Positions 58,851 through 64,000 of a stretch of DNA of 64,000 bases are shown here, piece after piece (positions within the stretch are counted from its first letter, which is position 1; every line of letters begins with the position of its first letter). This DNA comes from Histomonas meleagridis (lineage: Eukaryota; Parabasalia; Tritrichomonadida; Dientamoebidae). The notes under the pieces were generated by a model. It had not been told where the DNA came from, searched no databases, and was given only the letters and a program-made list of their open reading frames with translations. The DNA is taken from NCBI GenBank assembly GCA_020186115.1, contig WSYJ01000140.1:186001-250000 (forward strand), given 5' to 3'. Made by a program: the position numbers and the translations under genes.

Positions 58851-59669
58851 TTACTCTTCTTTGTCAAACCATGGGTGGTCTAATGCTTCTTTTGCTGTTA
58901 TTCTTTTGATTGGGTCAACACAAATCATACGATCAATAAGATTTTTCGCCTTTTCACTTATCCCTTTCCATGTTCTTTGAGGGTAAAAGTATGCTCCTTT
59001 TTCTATGCACCGCCTTAAGCAGCATTCTGGTGAAAGTGGAAACGGTGATGTTCCACTAAGAAGATAATATGTTGTAACTCCAAGAGACCAAATATCCGCG
59101 CTTTGATCATACGGAGTATGAGTGATGATTTCAGGTGCAGCAAATTTAAGTGTGCCTACAAACTCATCATCACATTTTTTCCCCTCACCTATTTGTTTGG
59201 CAAGACCAAGATCAGAAAGCATTACTGAAGGAGAAACATCTAGGTTTCCAGATATTAAAAGATTTTCTGTTTTGACATCTCTGTGGCAAATATTCCTTGA
59301 ATGCAAAAAGTGTAAAGCTTCAAGTGTTGCCTTGACAATGCGTTTTGCTATTTCTTCTCTGGGTTCCTCAGATACTTGTAAGATCTTGTTTATGTATGAG
59401 AGAGCGTTATATTCTGCAAAGGGCATAACGATACATTTATTATTATCATGCTCAAAAATATCAATGGCTGTCATTATGTAAGGACATTCTATCGATTTCA
59501 TGAGTTCAATTTCGTGAGTTTTGATATCATTATTTTTAATTACTTTGATTGCAACCTCACCATTTGTTGGCGAATTTGCTTTATATACATTTGAAAAGTT
59601 TGTGGTGGCAATTAAAGAAATTATTTCGTAGTTGTTGATTATTGCTCCAGGTTGGATTTCTTTGGCCAT
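58851..59669 (-). CDS. Serine/threonine kinase, CAMK-like, with altered Gly loop
   Basis: 272 residues from the ATG at 59669; the longer frame starts with TTG. The core is nearly a bare kinase domain: EVAIKVIK (ATP Lys), CHRDVKTENLL (catalytic Asp, Asn), LSDLGLAK (DFG replaced by DLG), FAAPEI, ADIWSLGVTTYYLLSGTSPF, RITAKEALDHPWF. The Gly loop reads IATTNFSNVYKA, without the usual glycines. The HPWF ending is typical of CAMK-group kinases. Probably active despite DLG, which occurs in some active kinases; the missing glycines are unusual. Confidence 0.9.
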   Translation of the reverse strand: MAKEIQPGAIINNYEIISLIATTNFSNVYKANSPTNGEVAIKVIKNNDIKTHEIELMKSIECPYIMTAIDIFEHDNNKCIVMPFAEYNALSYINKILQVSEEPREEIAKRIVKATLEALHFLHSRNICHRDVKTENLLISGNLDVSPSVMLSDLGLAKQIGEGKKCDDEFVGTLKFAAPEIITHTPYDQSADIWSLGVTTYYLLSGTSPFPLSPECCLRRCIEKGAYFYPQRTWKGISEKAKNLIDRMICVDPIKRITAKEALDHPWFDKEE

Positions 59670-60546
59670 TAATAATTTGTTGTAAAAAACTTTTTTCAAA
59701 TTTTGGTTTCAAATTAACAAATTTTAAAAGAAATTTCAATTACAACTCAATTTTTTTTACAAGTATTATTTCAACGTTTTTAGCAAAGCTTTATGAAACC
59801 ATAAAGTTCCAATTAACTTCCTTTGAAGTAAAATACATGAACTTTCGACTTTTTTATGTCATGGAAATATTTATTTGTTTGTGCAATCTAAATTTAATCC
59901 TTTGGATCTTCTTTAAGATTTTGTCAATTAAGTATGTGAAGTGATTATCGTTTTGGTGAATTACCAGGTTGACATATTTATGATTCTATCAATTTCAAAC
60001 ATGCTTTTGTATGAGGGTGTACGTTAAAATATGCCGCCAAAAACGTTTTTGTCTGAAAACTATCACTTTTTCTAGAGGTTAAGTGACTTTTGTCATTGAT
60101 AACGTCCATCTCTCAAACGATTTTTGCATACATCAAAAATGAGTTTTAATCATGTAGCTTGTTGTTTGTTTCGTAAATTTAAATTATATAACATAAAATA
60201 TGTAATAAAATCTATTATTATTATTATAATTAGGATATCAGATTAGAAATTCAATTCGTCATTTAATTTATCGACAGATATTTTCAATGGTTTGTACTGC
60301 AAACTGTAGCTATTATTTGATTCATATAAATTAGGAATTTACAGCATTGTTGATAGGTTGTCTAGGCACAGTTATAAATATAACATTCGATATTAGATTT
60401 TATATTATAAATTCAATCAGAATATCAGGATATGATAGATAATATTTTATTCAGAAAAATGCCAGACCCAATGAAATGTGATTTTGACGAACCCTTGAAT
60501 AGTCAGCCGATAGACGAGTGACACTTTTATCAAAACCGTTAATCTG
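59670..60546. other. Intergenic with promoter of the terminal gene
   Basis: AT-rich and without coding signs until TGACACTTTTATCAAAACCGTT, ending at 60540, six bases before the ATG at 60547. Here the Myb-like box lies between the CACTTTTAT word and the start codon, unlike the other promoters. Confidence 0.5.
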
Positions 60547-63500
60547 ATGAATACCCAAGATTTCTTCAATATAAACCAAAATTCCCAAATATCAGACGAA
60601 TTACTAAGTACCATCAGAGATATCCTATCTTTTTCACTAGATTCCGAATATAGTTATAAAATAAAATCAATTTTTCCTTTTTTAATAGATCAATTAGATT
60701 TTTTTCTAATAAATAATAAAACATTAAATGATACTCAACAAATGTACCAAATTAAGTCTCTTCAATTATTAGGCTCTATTCGTCCATCATTAATTGAAAC
60801 TGATCTAATGAAAAAAATAATTGATTTAGAATTCAAATATTTAGAAAACTCAACTGGAATTCCTTTAGAAATATCTTATTCCAACATTTGTGATTATTTT
60901 AATACATACAGCAAAGATCAAAATCGTTTATTATTTTTTATTAATTGGACTTATAAATATTTTCAAAAGTGTACAAATAATATATCTTTGATAAATATTA
61001 ATATTTTTATTTCTTTTGTCTCATCTTTTAGGCCGATGTTAATTTCCATATCAAAAGATTTAAAAAGCTCAATACCAGACTTTATTTCACAACTTACTAA
61101 ACTTGCCAAATCTTCCTTAACTGCATTAAAGCAAAGCTCAACTATTATTCAAGAGTATGAATTAGTATGTTCTAAATCATTACGTTTTATCTCACGACTT
61201 ATGGAAAAACAAATTCATCCAACCAAAGAAACCTTTAATGAACTTGTAAAATTTGGGGATCTTATACCTAATTCAGTTATATATTCACATATTTTACAAA
61301 ATTATTTATTAGTTTGTTCGATATTAATTACAATTGATAAAAGTAATAAAGACTTTATTAATTATTTTAAAGATCAAACACTTATAATTTTACCATTTGT
61401 TGATCATTTACCATTTATTCATAGTCGCAAAATCCATATATATTTAATTGCGTTAATCTTAATCTATTCGGACACCGCAAAATCTGTTGAAAACTTGCGT
61501 TATATATTAAGTTATACATGGCCATTATATAGTTCATTTGAGATATACTCTGGGATTCAAATGAAAGTATTTGATCTTACGTTTAAATTATTTTCATCTG
61601 ATATAATCAAAAACAATTCGAATTTTATAAATTCCATTTTAACAGATTTAATATCAAGTTTTAGCCTAATGAAAATTAATCTTAAGACATTTAATGAAAA
61701 GAAATATAAGTTCGAACCTATCACATGGATATCTGCGCATTTTCAATTCTTTAAATTTATTTGTGGTCTTATATCAGAAGCAAATAATGAATCGAATGAA
61801 ATTAATTTAGATAATTGTATACAAAGAATTGATATTTATCATCAATTAACTAAATATATGAATTTTTTCTTGGATATAATTGGGTATTTATCTGTAATTC
61901 CATCCGAAAACAAAAATTTCGGCCCTTTAAATTCACAACATGTAAATTCATTTGAATTTAAAAAAAAGACAGATCATATAATTAATTATTTTGATATAAT
62001 AATTTCTTCTTTTTATTATTCATTTCAAGCGTTATATTTCCGACAAAATTTAATTTTACTTTTGCCAACAAAAAGTTATCATACTTATCATTTATTAGTA
62101 CATAAATTATTAATGAAAAGATTAAAAAATCCTCAAAATTATCATACTATATTTTTTCAAACAATAAATAAACATTTCGATGAATTGTTTAATCCTCCAA
62201 CATTAAATTTACTTGAAATTATTCGAATAGTTTTTAGAGATACTTTTATTATTGATTCATCAAACCAAATAGAAAATCAACAAGCACAATTTGAATTATA
62301 TAATTTTATATTAAAGTCTTTATTTTCTTTTAATGATTATTCTTATAAATTATTAATAATGATTTTGGATGATATTAAACGTTATAAACAATCATTAAAA
62401 TTAAATAAATTTATGATACAATTAAAGAAAAATAGTTTTTTGTTTCCTTCAACATTAACAAAATTAAGTCAAAACCATAAATTCGAAGCACAAATTTCAA
62501 TTTTGGCACTTCATTTTTATTCATTATTCGATTTAGATAAAAATAATATTAATGAATGGTGCGCATTATTTATACCAGGAATAGAATCAGAAGAACTTAT
62601 GGCTCCTACATTAAGAGAATTATATAATATTTTTGCACAAAATTTTGATGAATGGGTTTCAAAACTTAATATACATTTACGGCAAAAATTAATTAATGCT
62701 ATTACTACTTCTATACCAAAATTACGGAATTTAAATCGTGAAGGTCGTATATCTGATGAAGAAGTTCAAAGAGCTCCTTCATTATTAAGGAAAATTCCTG
62801 ATATAATTGCTGATTCCACCCAAAAATTTTTGTTGTTAATGCCTAAAAAATTAAAAACTTTCGTCGATGATATAGAAATCGATGTTGATATATTTTTAGG
62901 AGCTATTAAAAAAGCTCAAAATGAAATTCCTTCAATGGAATTCTTAAAAAAACTTTTCTTTTCTTTAATTAATAATTTAAGTTTTATAGATGTATGTGGT
63001 TCACATCAAGTTGAGGAAATTTGTGATTTATTAACTGTAGAAGATAATTCATTTTTTATTAATAATATTGATAACATTGATCCGAATAATTTTTATAAGT
63101 TTTTATATTTTTATGTAAAATATTGTAAAAATATGAATGATATCCAAATTTATGATCCTATTAATTGTATTCAACAATTTTTATATTTATGTTATAAAAG
63201 TAATACGTCTATACCCGCATTAAAAATCATTGAAACTCTTTTGCCTAATATTGAATTTTCGAATTATTTCATTAAGATTAATTTGGTAATTATACAATCA
63301 GCGAAATATGATTTTATAACATGTAAAAATATCATTGATATCATATTAGGAAAACTTTATGAAAGTAATTTTAAAGTACAAATATCAGAAGAACTTTCTA
63401 AACAATATTATTTTATATGTTCAATTCCTAATCGAAAAACTCATAAACTTGGATTATACGCATTAAAATCATTAGAAAGGAATCAATTAATACCACAATT

Positions 63501-64000
63501 CATATCAAATCATCGACAAATAATTATTAAAGATATTGCCAAATTTTTAATTCAAAAAAAATTACATTGGCATCAAGCAGTATTTGTATTATATAAACCT
63601 TTTGATGATATTCATGATCATTCAATAATTATACGTAATTTAATTGATATAATTAAACATTTCCAAACCGAATATTTTCCATTAGAAATTTTAAATGTTA
63701 CAAAATATATTCATATGAATGAACATACTATAAACTTTTTTATTTTACGTTTTATTTTTAAGTTAATTGCAAATTTGATTGTTTTCTTAAATAATCAACA
63801 ACAAACACAACAAATTTGGGAATATTTATTAAACATTTTAAGAGATGATAAGTTTATTGATTTTTATTTATATTTTTTAAAGAAATTGAAAAAAACTATT
63901 TCGTTTTCCCCAAATAATCAAATTCCTCATCCTAATGATTGTACATTTTTATTTAGACAAAATATACAAATATCATTAGGCGATTTAAAATTTATATATT
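60547..64000 (+). CDS. Very large helical-repeat protein, TRRAP/Tra1-like N-terminus possible (3' truncated)
   Basis: Reading from the ATG at 60547 there is no stop to the window end, at least 1151 codons. It begins MNTQDFFNINQNSQISDELL, followed by helix pairs FPFLIDQLDFFL, YQIKSLQLLGSIRPSLIETDLMKKIIDLEF and a long series of further helices. The early sequence fits the opening HEAT helices of TRRAP/Tra1-type PIKK proteins (a final-length of 3000 or more residues would be expected), including the segment in which an Lxx LL..IRPS.. helix is followed by a DxE-rich one, but no diagnostic kinase region is in view. Other giant HEAT proteins remain possible. Confidence 0.6.
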   Translation, partial: MNTQDFFNINQNSQISDELLSTIRDILSFSLDSEYSYKIKSIFPFLIDQLDFFLINNKTLNDTQQMYQIKSLQLLGSIRPSLIETDLMKKIIDLEFKYLENSTGIPLEISYSNICDYFNTYSKDQNRLLFFINWTYKYFQKCTNNISLININIFISFVSSFRPMLISISKDLKSSIPDFISQLTKLAKSSLTALKQSSTIIQEYELVCSKSLRFISRLMEKQIHPTKETFNELVKFGDLIPNSVIYSHILQNYLLVCSILITIDKSNKDFINYFKDQTLIILPFVDHLPFIHSRKIHIYLIALILIYSDTAKSVENLRYILSYTWPLYSSFEIYSGIQMKVFDLTFKLFSSDIIKNNSNFINSILTDLISSFSLMKINLKTFNEKKYKFEPITWISAHFQFFKFICGLISEANNESNEINLDNCIQRIDIYHQLTKYMNFFLDIIGYLSVIPSENKNFGPLNSQHVNSFEFKKKTDHIINYFDIIISSFYYSFQALYFRQNLILLLPTKSYHTYHLLVHKLLMKRLKNPQNYHTIFFQTINKHFDELFNPPTLNLLEIIRIVFRDTFIIDSSNQIENQQAQFELYNFILKSLFSFNDYSYKLLIMILDDIKRYKQSLKLNKFMIQLKKNSFLFPSTLTKLSQNHKFEAQISILALHFYSLFDLDKNNINEWCALFIPGIESEELMAPTLRELYNIFAQNFDEWVSKLNIHLRQKLINAITTSIPKLRNLNREGRISDEEVQRAPSLLRKIPDIIADSTQKFLLLMPKKLKTFVDDIEIDVDIFLGAIKKAQNEIPSMEFLKKLFFSLINNLSFIDVCGSHQVEEICDLLTVEDNSFFINNIDNIDPNNFYKFLYFYVKYCKNMNDIQIYDPINCIQQFLYLCYKSNTSIPALKIIETLLPNIEFSNYFIKINLVIIQSAKYDFITCKNIIDIILGKLYESNFKVQISEELSKQYYFICSIPNRKTHKLGLYALKSLERNQLIPQFISNHRQIIIKDIAKFLIQKKLHWHQAVFVLYKPFDDIHDHSIIIRNLIDIIKHFQTEYFPLEILNVTKYIHMNEHTINFFILRFIFKLIANLIVFLNNQQQTQQIWEYLLNILRDDKFIDFYLYFLKKLKKTISFSPNNQIPHPNDCTFLFRQNIQISLGDLKFIY

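Overview
The window is AT-rich nuclear DNA from a microbial eukaryote. Genes are compact and nearly all intronless, on both strands, with very short 5' leaders. The content points to a parabasalid: long DUF3447/ankyrin genes, DENN, RasGEF and Rap/Ran-GAP regulators, several PP1-like phosphatases, a ciliary CEP41-like protein, and starts preceded by TCA-type initiators and Myb-like AACCGTT boxes. A Tritrichomonas-like genome fits best; this is inference, because no rRNA is present to settle it.

Layout. 0-8 kb: 3' part of a Furry-like gene, a C9orf72-like DENN protein, a lipid-anchored LAMTOR1-like protein, a PP1-like phosphatase, a bacterial-type DUF5713 protein and the CIA factor CIAO2. 8-14 kb: ankyrin locus 1 (minus), a CARMIL-like LRR protein, an ankyrin relic. 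14-24 kb: CEP41-like rhodanese protein, NT-C2/DIL-like protein, ribosomal protein eL13, a type I membrane protein, a DENN protein with a repeat tail, a DUF1152 protein. 24-27 kb: ankyrin locus 2. 28-31 kb: a 51-bp minisatellite directly behind a LisH-RasGEF gene, then AP-3 sigma. 31-40 kb: a giant helical-repeat protein, a broken cysteine protease, a possible PI-kinase relic, an aldo-keto reductase, a tRNA-like half, a coiled-coil protein, a truncated H2B. 40-46 kb: a Cys/Pro/Met-rich protein, a frameshifted kinase-GTPase fusion, ankyrin locus 3. 46-64 kb: PMT-like, FANCE-like, DHHC acyltransferase, a Rap/Ran-GAP protein, a second PP1-like phosphatase, a kinase, and the 5' part of a very large helical protein running off the end.

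Two themes deserve attention. First, many genes would act on small GTPases at endolysosomal membranes (C9orf72-like, LAMTOR1-like, DENN, RasGEF, Rap/Ran-GAP, AP-3 sigma, DHHC); they are not an operon but they outline a Ragulator/C9orf72/TSC-like set. Second, all three ankyrin loci are built from units exactly 170 or 153 bp apart, in which about 90 bp of clean ankyrin code alternates with an AT-rich spacer that breaks the frame. Two of the loci end in a plausible terminal repeat and stop codon, which suggests either an unrecognised class of short introns or an unusual length-locked decay.

Starts were chosen at ATG codons, often moved downstream of the longest open frame when a TCA-type initiator sits immediately before the internal ATG. 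All family names rest on reading the sequence by eye; no search was run.
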